A stretch of DNA of 64,000 nt from Hypomesus transpacificus (Eukaryota; Chordata; Actinopteri; Osmeriformes; Osmeridae). This document shows positions 26,341 through 39,211 of this stretch, piece by piece. Position 1 is the first letter of the stretch; each line of letters opens with the position of its first letter. The notes beneath the pieces were generated by a model. It made no database searches, was not told where the DNA came from, and saw only the letters and a program-made list of their open reading frames with translations. The position numbers were made by a program, and so were the translations under genes. The stretch lies in contig NC_061067.1 of the NCBI RefSeq assembly GCF_021917145.1, positions 4,111,389 through 4,175,388 of the forward strand, written 5' to 3'.

Positions 26341-29300
26341 CACAGAGAGAGAGAGAGAGAGATAAACTGATCCCTAGACTCTCCAGGAGAATATGTCTGA
26401 GTGTCTAAGGGGGCTAGAGTAGAGGGAAGGATGGAGAGGGAAGGATGGAAAGAAGAGGAAAGGGGACAAGGGAGAAGGGAGGGCGATGAATGGAGAGGGG
26501 AGAAATTATATGAGCGCAGGGAGAGGAGAAGGAGGTACGGAGAGGAGAGGAGGAAAAGGGTGAGGAGAAAACATCCAATGAATGAGGTGTGTATGTTAGC
26601 AGATATTTCAGTTTTGTGGTCCTCAGTGCTCCTGGGGTGTCTGCAGGTGGAGGCTGGCTCACGGCCGTTTGGGTTTGCTGTGTTTGTGTAACAGCAGCAG
26701 GGGCTTGGAGTGGATTCTTGTGTGACTTGCGTAACACATACACACACACACACTTTTGGTATAGGCGAGGAAAACACTTTTTTGGTAAAGGCGAGGTCCT
26801 ATATACACAAACAAACACTCTTAACTGTTTGTTCTGTCATTTCAGCTAAAACATTTGAACCTCTCCCTGTCGCAGTGTCACCCATGCACTACAAACCTGT
26901 CACCAGGATGATGTCTCAGCCAAGCCTGTTCTGAGACATGCATTGGTGCGTGTGTTTGGTAGTGTGTGTTTGTGTGTGTAGTTTGTGTTATGTTAGTGTG
27001 TGTAGTCTCCTCTGTTGATGGGGTTGAGGAATTAGTTTAGCTGAGGGATAAGGTACAGAACAACCAGTTTAGTCCTGAAAGGTAGATCTACATGGATCTT
27101 GTTTTCACCATATTTTTGGTGTGAAGGAGGGGACTGGAGAAGGGAGAGGAGTGGGGTGAAGCTAATTGCTTTGCTGCAACAGAACTCCGGAGAGGAAGTG
27201 GTTAAATTGCATGCTGGGAAACAGTGGGGCTGTGGGGAAGAAGGGGGTGTGTCTCCTCCCTGCCAACCAATCCAGGCCAGGATTTCCCTCCCTCCTCTGA
27301 AGCTGGGACTACTTTCAACAACAGTTCCCCCCCCTCCCTCCTTCCCTCTTCTCTCTCTCTTCCCCCTCTCTCGCTATCTCTCCCCCACCCTCCCTCCCTC
27401 TCTCTCTCTCCCCCTCCCTCTCTTCTCTCTCTCTCTCCGTCCCCCCTCTCTCTCCAATGCTTTCTCTTTGCCAATTCTCTTTCTCTCTCCTTCCTCTTTC
27501 TTTCTTGTCTCTTTCTCTCAATCTCTCTCTCACACTCAGATTGGTAGTAAAACTACTTGTAGTTGTGCTGCATGTGTCATGAGTCTGTATTGAGAGGAAG
27601 CAGAAAACAACAGTATCATTATTTATCCACACACATTTCTTTGTATTTGTAATTTTGTGTAACCTGTTTATGGAACATACCTGTTACAAAACCAGATTGT
27701 AGGTCTACGTATGGTGCAGTCTCACTACCCATATTAGAGTAGTTTGTTACGTGCTTACGAATCATGATCAGTAGGTGAGCTATCGCCGATATTATCTGTT
27801 CATGTAATCTACAGAAAGCCCTCGCAGCCCCCTAGTAGAAGAGGACAGCCTGGAAGTGGACAGTCTTGTTAAACAGAAGCTAAAATAGCTAGCTTCGCAA
27901 AACTTGCATAAGCCAGCTTTTAAGGACTAAAATACAAAGTTTAGTTTAAGTTGTATTTATACACTAATATGGGCACATTAATTACGAGAAACTTGATTCT
28001 CAAAGCACAAACAATGTAAAAGAATAGCTGGAGATCGCTAACAAATAGTAGTACTATTGTAGCTAGCTGAAGTTAGTGCTATCTAGTATCCTGCCCAGTT
28101 TGTCACTTCCTGACTGAGCGAGCAGAAAGTGCTTTGTTGTTGTACTCGCGCTGTTGTTGTCGACTTTGCGATTGATTGACGTCCTTTCACGTTTTCAGTT
28201 GTTCATACTCTCAAGTGGAGAGAAAACGGAAGACCATTCGTTTGGGTTCCTTGGAGCGCTCAGATCCGCAGTAGTAAAGTCGCAACTTCATGACATTTCA
28301 TATAATTCTGAACCATCGGTAATGGTGAATGGAACGGCAAACGTTATCTGTAGAGGCAATTCATCGATAAATGATTAGCTCTAATCATGAACATCCCGAA
28401 GCTGAACTCTTCCTTTGCTTTGAGCAAGAAGTGTAATGTTCTAGTCAGTGAGCTTTGGAGCAACCTTGACCACTGGACCAAATGTTAGAGGTTGAATGCT
28501 TTGGTTAACTTTATTTTAAGAGAGAAAGCATAGCCTGCACTCCACAAATGTGGGTCACTGATGTAGGTTGACTTGTTAACAGGTTGCATCTAATGACTAA
28601 TATTCGCCATAGCCTGGTCCTAACCAGACTTTCGTAGATTTCATTTGTACAGAGTCTGGGCTCGCTCTATTGACAAGTGTTAGCTTCCTTTAAGGCAGGT
28701 TCTCTGTTGAAGTTAAAAACTATTGGATCTGCCCAGAGCCACTCTGGATCTGCCATAACCAATCGCTAGCGTTCGCCTTTGCCAACTCCTTAACGACTAA
28801 CGGAGCTAGCTGGAAAATTAAACAAACCCCGTGGGGATCAAAGATTGTTCTTGGTCCGGCTTTATCTTCTGGATATTCAGCAGTGTTGCCACAACGAACC
28901 GAATGGCTTTGCTTGAATCTTTCTTCGCTGCCATTACGGAACTGCAACACAAACTAGCGCACAACATCAACGTCATCGTTCTCAGCCACTCCCTTTGTTC
29001 GCTGATTGGACAGGTAGAAAGTTAACCGGAGACATCTGACTTATGTACCTCAAGCCCAGACGCAGTACAGAAGCAAAATCAAAATTGAGCGGAAGTACTT
29101 AAAAGGGCAGAGCCAGGCTATATTCGCCATGAATCACGTTAACATAGCCAGCATGTTGCGAGTTTGGGCTTGTTGCTAGCCATTAGCGCTTGCTAGCTTA
29201 AACGTCAGCCAGAGCAAAACCCAACCCAGGCTTGGTTACCCGATCCTTCAGCTCTCAGTCTGTATTGTCCTCACCTTGCGCCAGTCTCCTGATGCTGCTA

Positions 29301-30459
29301 TAGTAAACTGTAGGAGCAAAGCTAGCTCACACTATAGCAAGGAGAATGGGTTTTGACTGGGATTGTTCCTCCAACTGCAACCAGATTATCCTCTCCTCGC
29401 TTTACTAGGCCCTGGTGTTTACTAGGCCCTGGCCCTGGTGTTTACCCCGGCCCTGTTCAGGGCTGATGGTAGTTGTGGTCAGCCTTCATCTCTCTCAGTC
29501 TGAGGGCGGGGGCGGGGGCGGGGGGGGGGGGGGGGGAGGGAGGTGTGAAAACTCCAGATTCTCTTTATTGTAAACTGAGAAAGACAGTGTCCGGTATTGG
29601 GTACTGTCCACGGTGTATAGTATCCAGGTGTGCTCTTTGTTCATGGCCACACAGTACACCCACCTCTAAACCACCACTAATGGAATAGCATTACTGTGTC
29701 AGCATATTTGGCATTGGAGTAAACCCATTTCTTCTGTCACCAGTACATCTGCGGCTGTCAGCAAAGTTGAATACACAGAGAAATGAGAGGTTTGTTTAGT
29801 TGTGGGGCTAAGTTTGTTTGTAAGGGTAGGCCCAGTTAGTTTAGCTAAAACACTAACCAGTTGGTAAGGTGTTTAGAGATTATGGGTGGTGGGGGGTTGG
29901 AGCAGAGGGGGTCACAGGGAGAGAGAGTTTAAAGAGAAGAGGGGGATGGTCTGGGTGAGGCTGAGAGTGGGGGAAGGTAGGAAAGGCTTGCTGTGAGTGC
30001 GTGTGCACGAGTGAGGGGGGTTCTGTACATTTTGCCTGACTTGCTTGCTCGGTGGTTTGTAGCAGGAAACCAGCATGGTCACCATGGTTACTTGCTGCTC
30101 AATTCCATCTGTGGGTGGAATGGAGCTCCCCATTGGTGGGTTTCTTGTCAATTACAGTCATTGTTGACATGATTGGTTAATACACAGAAGAGAGGGGAAG
30201 ATAATTAATAAGTTGTATAGGGTACTTATACTCTTCTCTGAGGACACACACACACACACACACAGCAAGAGTGTTGTGCAAACACTCAGGCCATGCTCAT
30301 ATCTAAACAGCTTGCACCACAACACTCACCACGGAGACTGTAGAAAATGACTGTCAGACTTTCATGCATTGTTTTCAGCCAGATTCCTGACTGTGTTGCA
30401 AGACAGATTTTTTGCATCTTTAACTGACTGTGCTTGTGAGACAGATCTGTGAAATGGTT

Positions 30460-30504
<45 letters not shown>

Positions 30505-31488
30505 CGCACGCGAGTGTGTAATGATCTTTGAGCCAGATAAATTACTTCCTCTCTCTCTGTTTTAGGGGGCGGAGCCGAGGGAGAGCCCAAGCTGAGAATG
30601 AGGAGAGCATGGAGGGATCAGAGAACAAACAGACAGGTAAACGCACACACACACACACACACACAGCGGTTGACCCTTTTGTCTCTGTTTGGGTCCGTTA
30701 GTTTTGCAGCTAACGCTCCTGTTGACATACAAACAACCATGTGGTTTGTGTAAATGTCACTGGCCACAAAAGCACACCAGAACCGTGTGTTATCGAAGAC
30801 ACTGAGAGGGTCAACAAGGAACTCAACTTGGTCTGCTATACACACTTAGGATTTACCCCATTCTAGCTCCCATTCATCCAGAGACCTATCCAAAGCATGG
30901 GTTTGGATTTAGTCCTCAGCCTGATCCTCCTGGAGCTCCCAGGCCACAGACCCTGCTTTCCTCCCCGTCCCTTCGTACTCCAGACTAAGGATCCAGCTAA
31001 CAGTATTAGGATCACTTGCTGAATCTGGGAGTGAACTCTGTGTCACCCAATAGCAACCTAACCCTTTTAACCAGCCACACACACACAACACAAACACTTG
31101 CACTCAAAATTTCACACAAACACACACACACATACACAATTGTCCCCCTCCCCCCACCCCCTTGTTCTCCAGGGTGGCCCAGAGATCAAGTCCCCCACTG
31201 TCCCTCAGCAACTCAATCAGGACCACAAGACACGTGACGGCTTTCTCCACTCTCAAAAGCTGCTTGTGCAGATTAATGTCCTGCTTATTAATTACACTGC
31301 AGGGCCATCCTGCCTTTAACCCGGGATTTTCCGAGGCGGAGTGGTTTGAGAAAGAGAGAAAGAGCGAAAGAAAAAATGAAAGGGAGGGATTTTTTCCCCT
31401 TCTCTTTTATCAGGGCGGAGAGATAAATGGAACGTTTAAACTGGAGTCAGTGACAGTTGGAGCAGGCACCTCATGTGGCCCCTTTCTT

Positions 31489-31569
<81 letters not shown>

Positions 31570-34500
31570 GCTTGTACCCATACACTTTGTTCTTTTCCAT
31601 GCCTAAAATCTGCAATGCAGGTCCCCTATTTTTTGCTCTGCAGCTAACAGAGCCTCCAAGCTCTGTGTCTCTCTTTGTAGCCTGTCTCTCTCTTTAGCTT
31701 TCGGTCTCTAGCCTGTCTCTCTCTCTTTAGCTTATCGGTCTCTAGCATATCTCTCTCTCTCTTCAGCCTGTCTCTTTAACCTTTAGACTCTCTCTCTCTA
31801 GCCTCTAGCCTGTCTCTCTAGCTTTCTAACCTTTAGCCTGTCTCTCTCCAGCTTCAAACCTGTCTCTCTCTCCAGCTTTGAACCTGTCTCTCTCATTCTA
31901 GCTTCTAGCCTGTGTGTCTCTCTCTAGCTTCCTTCTCTCTCTAGCTTCTAGCCTGTGTCTCTCTCTCCAACTTCTCTCTCATTCTAGCTTCTAGCCTGTC
32001 TCTCTCTCTAGCTTCTCTCTCTCTCTAGCTTCTAGCCTGTGTCTCTCTCTAGCTTTCAGCCTGCCTTTCTCTGTCTCACTGGAGGGTCTCTTGGGTGTAG
32101 ACAGCATGTAACCACAGTAGAACATAGACTCCTTGCCTCACCAGCCCTTCAAGGTACTGGGATATGTACCATGCTTCATTTTAGTTTCTTTTTTTTTCAA
32201 TTTAACTCCAGAAGGAATGTTGAGCAAAGAAAGCAACGTTGAGCCCCACCCCCCACCCCTTATAGTAGTTTAATGAGAGGCTGAGAATCACGTCCGGGTC
32301 AACGGTTCAAAACAACTAATTTCCTTCTTTTCAAGTGGAGCACTGGAGCGAGGGAACAGTGGATGAGTTATGAAAGTCTTATGAATATGTGAGTTGGGGT
32401 GTACCCCACTGCCAGCCCGTCCTTGGCACAGGAGGGTTGGGGGGAGGAAGAAAATGGAGACATAAAGATGGTATTAGAAACGTATGACCAGAAAAGGATG
32501 GGCAGGACCAGGGGTACACCACTGGTGTAGTCTCTCCTCTTTGATACATTAATACCGGTATATTTCAATACTGTTCATACCGCCACCCCTAGTGTGTGTT
32601 GTTTTATCTCCCTTCCCCCACCCTGGCGTAGATGAGGGTCCTGATCCAGAAGGATTTTTCTGTCATTGTAAAGGTTGAGGTAAAGGTCGCATCAACCCCT
32701 CACTGTGCCGTGTTGTCGTGACTCCTCAGGTGACGCTTCTGAGTTAAATATCTGAAACAAACTCACACAGCCTCTGTTTCCGATGTTGCTAGGTTTCCTT
32801 AAAGTGCCGACAGGTTTCTCAAATATCTGACCACTTAATCCAGGTGTATTTCAAAGTGCTGACAAAGTGTTGGAGCAGAACTCGGCACAGATAAGAAACA
32901 GAGAAGGATTACTTTTATTGTAAACTCTCAGGCCAGGACTTTTATTATAAAGTCTGAGGTTGTGTCTGTAGACTGACAACGAGGTTAGAAGGCAGATAAT
33001 TTAGTTTATTAAGGAACGCTCTGCTGTGGGTTACTCTGGGCTAGTTATCTTTAACTGTCTCTTCATTCAGGAATCTAGATCATAATGACGAGTTACTGCT
33101 GGTATCTAAGGAACATTGTGTCTTCCTTTCTCCCTCTCTCTCTCTTCATCTATTCTCCCTTTCATCTCTTCCCTCATCCACAGGGGTTAAGGAGTCAGTC
33201 CTGCCTGTTGAAGAGGAGAGCAAAGTCACACCGCTCTCAGTCTCTAAAGACATCAGATCCAGTCCCAATCCTACTCCCAGTCCCTGTTCCAATCCTAGTC
33301 CCACACTCGACCCCAGCTCTGAACCAGTCCCAGACATCATCTTGGGTCCCGACCCAATCGATGTGAGACTTGACCCCAGCAATTCTGCTCCCAATTTAGA
33401 TCTGAACCCCAACCCTAGCCCCAGGCTTATTCCTAGCCCTGGACATAGCCCCAGCCCCAGTCCAGTCTCTTGTCCCATCCCTATCCTGAGAGCAGACAGA
33501 CTTATCCCTAGCCCTAACCCCAGTCCAAATTTCAGCCCCTGCCCCAGCCCCAGCCCATGCCCCAGCCCCTGTTCCAGGCTCATGTTCTGCCCCAGGGACG
33601 ACGGCTCTCTCTCCCCCCTCTTCCAGCGCTCGGTATCAGAGGACTCTGCTGGCTCCTCAGCCTCGGCCATGGGGCACGCCAAAATACGGTAAGAGACATT
33701 CCTGAATGTGTGTGTGTATCGCTGTGTGACAGACAGAGAAATAGGTATAGATGTATAGAGATACATTGGGAGACAAACAAAGAGAGGAGAGAGAGATGTG
33801 TGAAGGAGGAGGAGGAAGAGTAAGGGGAGGAGTGGCTCTCCACACTAGACAGCCAGACAAGGACAGTGTGTGTGTGTGTGGGGGGGGGGGGGGGCAATGG
33901 GGGGTAGGAACACATACTAAGAGTATGTGTGGCTTAGAGGTGTGTGCGCTTGTGTTGTATGCATGCATGTGTGGCTTATCGCTGTGCTGTGTGTGGCTTA
34001 GTGCTGAGTGTCTGTGTGTGTGTGTGTCTGGGTTTACTCCATATACACGCAGCACTTTTTTTATGTGTGTGCGAGTTTGCTGTTTGTCTGCGCATGTGAT
34101 CTCTGGGTGAGCGTGTGAGAGAAAGAGGAAGGAGAGGGAGAGTATTTTGCAGGCGAATGGTGGGGTGCAGGGGGGGAGGGGAGGATGTGTGTGCTTGCAT
34201 GCTCCAGTGAGCTTCCTGGTTGTCGGAGTGGGGGAGGGAGGGTGGAAGCCTGTACTGGACGAGGGGGTAGGGGAGCAGGGGTGGGGGGGTGGGGGGCTGA
34301 AACAGGCAGGTAATGTAGGACGAGAGAGAATTGTGTGTGGGGGGAGGACATACAGTAAGCAGTACCAACAGTATGGGGGAGTGCTGGTTAACCACAATTC
34401 CACTCTTGACTCGATGACTCGAGAAATGTTGTTGAGGCTGTCAGCAGTTCTTCCTTTCTCTCCATGAATGTCTCTCTCTTATCTGTCAGTCACTCTACTC

Positions 34501-35668
34501 TGCCCTCTCCCTCCTCTTCTAACCTCTCTCTCTCTCTCTCTTTCCAGAGTGAAGTTGTGTGCCTTCTGTTACTGTGGTGAGGGCAGTGTCCTGGGCCAGG
34601 GGGAGCTCAAGGTGTTTGGCCCCACCCCCGGTTACGTGCCCCTCCACATCCGGAACCGTCGTGGAAGCTCGGAGAAGGACGACGATTACCATGACGACGA
34701 CTACTACCAAGATGACAGGAGCCCTGGGCAACGGGGGCGGGGTTTCACAAAGTAAGGAATTGAGATGTGACTTTTTTATGGTGGTTTTGTGTGTGTGACT
34801 GTGTTTGTAATTACTATGCTTGCTGTTGGTTGGATGTTCCCAGTCATGTGACTGTGAAGGTCATTTTCTGTGGGACAGGACAGAAACCGTTGGAGAGGAG
34901 TGTGGAGGGACAGAAAACAGTACAGGCAATTGGTTGAAAGAAGAGGGAGGGAGAGGGAATGAAGAATAAATCATTGTAGAGAGTAGAGCAGTGGCGGTGG
35001 AGAGGGCAAGGGACATGGATAGAGGAGAGGAAGGAAAGTGAGAGAAGCTGAATTAGTCGATCTCAGTGATTGCTCGCTATTAGAGGGTGTCTTCCAAGCT
35101 GTGGGTTGGAGAGAGAAAGAGGGAGGGAGGAAGAGAGAGAGAGGCTGATGGTAGGTAGTAAGGCTCCGGGGAGGCATCGATCTGTCCAGCAGTATCTGTA
35201 GAAACGGTCTGTGGAAATGGAGGAAAAGAGAAAGAAAGATAAAGATTTTGGAGAGAAATAAAGTAGAAGATGAAATGGGAGAGGTATGAAGGGGAGATGG
35301 AAAAGATTGGTGAGTGGGAAAAGAGATGGGGATTGGGGATTGGCTAGATGGAGATAGATGGAGCGGTGGGGGAGAGGAAGAGGAATTGAGGAATAGAGAA
35401 TTGCAGGTTTGAGGAGCGGGAAGACATGATGGGATGATGAGGGTTTAGATGGAAGCTGGTCGGGATGGGTGGGAGAAAATGAATGGAGAGAGGGAATGAA
35501 GGAGAGGGAAAGGCAAGCAGCAAGTCAGGACTAGGCTAATTTGGACTAGTGCCAGGTATTAGTGATGCCAACAGTAGGACCTCAGTGACCCCCGTGACCT
35601 TTGACCTTATGTCTGCTACACTGGACGCCATGCTGGGAGACGTCCAATTAGAGTTTAACTTTCTTCCC

Positions 35669-35756
<88 letters not shown>

Positions 35757-35757
35757 C

Positions 35758-35818
<61 letters not shown>

Positions 35819-35852
35819 CCTCTCTCTCTCTCCGTCCCTCTCTCTCTCTCCG

Positions 35853-35895
<43 letters not shown>

Positions 35896-37666
35896 CCCTC
35901 TCCCCATGCCTGCCTTTCTCTCCACCAATTTCGACCTCCTCTTTCTCTCTGACTGAGTTGTGACGTTGTTACAGAGTGGTGTCCAGGAGTGGGTAGGGTT
36001 GTGGTGGTGGTGACCTCTCTCTGGGTGCATAAAGGCTTGGCCTGGTAGAGAGCGTCCATGCAGGCCAGCCAGAGCGGCCCCTTCTCAGGCTCACCTCAGG
36101 CTGATGGTGTGGCTCTCGAGGGCTTTCTGCACGCTTCAAGGGTTCTTATGTATCCACAGAAATCACTGGGAACGTGATTACATGATAATTGTATGCTAAG
36201 GTGGAATTACTGAAGGAGTGATACTTGAACCAGCACAGTGGTTCTCTGAACAGCACACATGCACATAAACACATGCAGAGAAAGTTTGATTGCCCATAAA
36301 CAGATGAACTCCTTTGCCTGTTGAGTTTTCAAACTGAATTAGAGTTCTTCCCTTAAAGGGCTCTATTGGACGCAGTAAGATGGGAAAGGGTGTGTGTGCG
36401 TGGGGGAGAGAAAGGCTGAGAACAGGGAGTGATGGTGAAAGAGGAGGGAGCTAAAGAGAAAGAGGAAAAAGGGGAGGGGGGGTGACCCAAATAAGGAAGA
36501 GCATGCTAATGAACTGAGGCGTTAGAATTTAATTTAGGTCAATTAATCTGTTGCCAAAATGGCCCCAATGTTGGGTTGTATGGGGGGAGCGAGCGATATG
36601 GAGGAGGGAAAGAGGAGAAAAAAGTGAATTGAAGAAGAGATGAATGACAGGGAAGATGGGGTGGAAGGGGGGAGCTATCTTGTAGGCTGGTTGGATAACT
36701 TCTTTGCTAGCAGATTAGCCGGCTGGTTGACTGCTCGGCTAGCTGGTCGGCTGGTTTGTTAGTAGACTGGTCTGGTGTGGTTGACTGGCTGTCTGGGGGC
36801 CTTGGACACAGCTCTACTGAAAGAACCACCTCACTGTTCACTAGCTTTGGAATTCTCTGTTCATACTGGTTTAGCCTTGACCCCTCTATCTATCTCTAAC
36901 ACACACACACACGCACGATACTCCTTCCTCCATATCACTCGACTCTGTGTTTCTCTCTCTCACGCATAACCACACACACCCTCACCCTCCTTGTCACTTT
37001 GCCCCACGTGATCTGGTGTTGACAGAGACCTCCCGTCAGATGACACCCTCCGGCCTATTGGCTCAGTTCCTAGTTTGCTCAGCTCTTAGCAGCCAATCAG
37101 ATGCTTTGCCCTCAGGGGGCGGTGACGTAATGCTTTCACCCACTCAACTTCATGGCATTCAGCCAATGAGGGCGTGGCTCTGTCGTGTTGGAGCCCCGTG
37201 ATTGGTCTGTCCGGGGTTGGAATGGCCCCAATTGTAGACAGGGGAGCTAGGAATGAAAACAATAACAAGGCGGCAATAAAAAAAGAAAAAAAAGTCTTAA
37301 GGTGGACCGTGGAAGTTAGAACTGTTAAGGTGGGCTGTGGTCTTTTTTGACAGCATGAGCAATGCACAATTTAAGGTGGAATGTGTCCGTTTCAGCAGAA
37401 AGGCAACAGTGTTTACGGTGGAATGTGGGTTAAGAGGCAGGAGTGTGTTGCTAGTTAAGGTGGACTGAGATTGCCCCAGTGACCTCTCGGTGTCGTAGTG
37501 TTGAAGGGAACAACAGGATGATTCAACACAGCAGAGACTGGAGCAAGTGAGGACAGCAGAGTCTGTCCTTGAGAAGGAGTGATGTTTGTGTGGGTTAAAT
37601 GTTTAAATGTGCTTATGGGATGTGTTTATCAGTCTGCATGTAAGTGAGAATCTCTCTCTCTCTTTT

Positions 37667-37743
<77 letters not shown>

Positions 37744-37748
37744 GAAGT

Positions 37749-37812
<64 letters not shown>

Positions 37813-39176
37813 GAAGTCAGTCTATGTGTGGGTAACACCACTAATTGCGGTCTCAGTAAGGTTATGTCACAGAGCACTGACAGACTGAGAGTAACTCCCC
37901 CGCTCTCACCTCCAGGGTCAGTTCTCCAGACAGTGGTCTCCACTCCTCCTCTGCCCCCGGCAGCACTGACCCCTCAGGGGAGGAGCCAGGCGGGTACCGT
38001 CTGGGACGAGCTGGGGCAGATTGGCCTGCCCCACGACATCAACGTCCAGTCCCTGTTCGACCCCACAGGTAGGAGGCGCTGGAGAGCTGGGAGAAGGGAG
38101 TAGCTGTTTTGAGTAGATTAATGAGTAAACTACCATGCCATCCAACTCTAACTACTGTGTGTTTGTGTGTCCATCCATCACCCCCTCCAGGTCAGTGCTG
38201 CGCCCACCTGCAGTGTGCTGCATGGTCCGAGGGGGTGTGTCGGGGCGAGGGCCAGTCGCTGCTCTACGTGGACAAAGCCATAGACTCGGGAAGCACAGAG
38301 GTGAGTGATGTCATGATGATGTCATCATGATGATGCAGCTGGGGCATGGATGTCATCTTCTGCAAGGCATAGTACAGTACAAGCTAAGTTTTGCAGTATG
38401 AATGTAGTACTGTAGGATGATGGATGGATGGAGGGATGAAGAGATGTGGGTGGGTGGGGGGGGGTGGATGGATGGATTGATAGGGAATGAGGGGAAGGTC
38501 CAGTTCAGCAGGTCCCTAGGTCTTCTGGACAGATTTACTCATTAGGAGGTTGGGAGGTCTGTGTGTGCGGTAATGGCTGCCATGGTAATCTTTCCTGTGG
38601 AGTTTTCTAATTAGCACAAGCGGTGCATGGCAGAGAACGGAGAGAGAGAGAGACAGAGAGAGAGAGAAACAGAGAGAGAGAGAGAGAGAGACAGAGAGAG
38701 AGACAGAGAGAGAGACAGAGAGAGAGACAGAGAGAGAGACAGAGAGAGAGACAGAGGAGCAGTAGAAGAAGCAGAGATGGAGAGAGAGCAAGACTGAGGG
38801 AGAGGAGAACACATTAGTGGTAAATCTCTCTCCTCTCCAGGATGTTGCAAGGTTGAACTGAGACGTAGCCTGTGTTAGCAGGAGAGAGCTGGCCTGTGAG
38901 TGGCAGCACCTCTCTCCCTCCACTCTGACATGCTCCATTTAGAATGAAGCCATCAAGCCTCTTTGTAGTGTGAAGAGCGGGTGAAGTGTGTGTGTTTCTA
39001 TTCCCCTGAGCCCTTTCATGGGGGGTGGGATCATGGCCTGGCTCTCCAGCATTAGGACTAACCTGTGCGTGTGTGTGTGTGTGTGCAAGCTCATACACCT
39101 GCCTGTGTGTTTGCATCTTTGTCTTTGTTTGTGTCAGTCCACGCACCGGTAAAGAGTGTTTGAATGGCCGTACCTA

Positions 39177-39211
<35 letters not shown>

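Larger units (their letters stand above)
24943..30565 (+). other. kmt2c intron 1
   Basis: A 5.6-kb intron, the longest in the window. It contains the 18-20 bp minisatellite (25665-26190), GT and GA runs (26300-26362), a purine-rich tract (26400-26580), a CT-rich tract (27325-27535), the MITE-like element (28610-29120), a G-run (29506-29536), an RFX-type palindrome (30078-30091) and a GT run (30462-30500). I see no additional coding exon. Confidence 0.7.
34752..37883 (+). other. kmt2c intron 4 with simple repeats
   Basis: Includes a long CT array (about 35669-35893) interrupted several times by CCGTCCCT, a region of ordinary sequence (35900-36900), the CCAAT/CRE cluster (37005-37205), a dispersed TTAAGGTGGA repeat (37297-37464) and a second CT array (37651-37809) containing two copies of GTATGAAGTCAGTC. 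A small unrecognised exon could explain the phase mismatch of exons 4 and 5. Confidence 0.6.

Noticed and set aside
26124..26818. Long antisense frames of 217 and 134 codons
   Set aside because: Ser/Leu/Pro-rich translation of CT-rich and CA-rich intron sequence, no homology or splice signals.
28831..29025. 64-codon open frame inside the MITE
   Set aside because: Too short, no transposase motif, probably chance.
33146..33766. 206-codon antisense Gly-Leu repeat frame
   Set aside because: Complement of the Ser-Pro repeats of exon 3, whose plus-strand frame fits splicing and human KMT2C.
35536..36059. Arg-Glu and Ser-Leu repeat frames
   Set aside because: Translation of a CT/GA dinucleotide array inside an intron.
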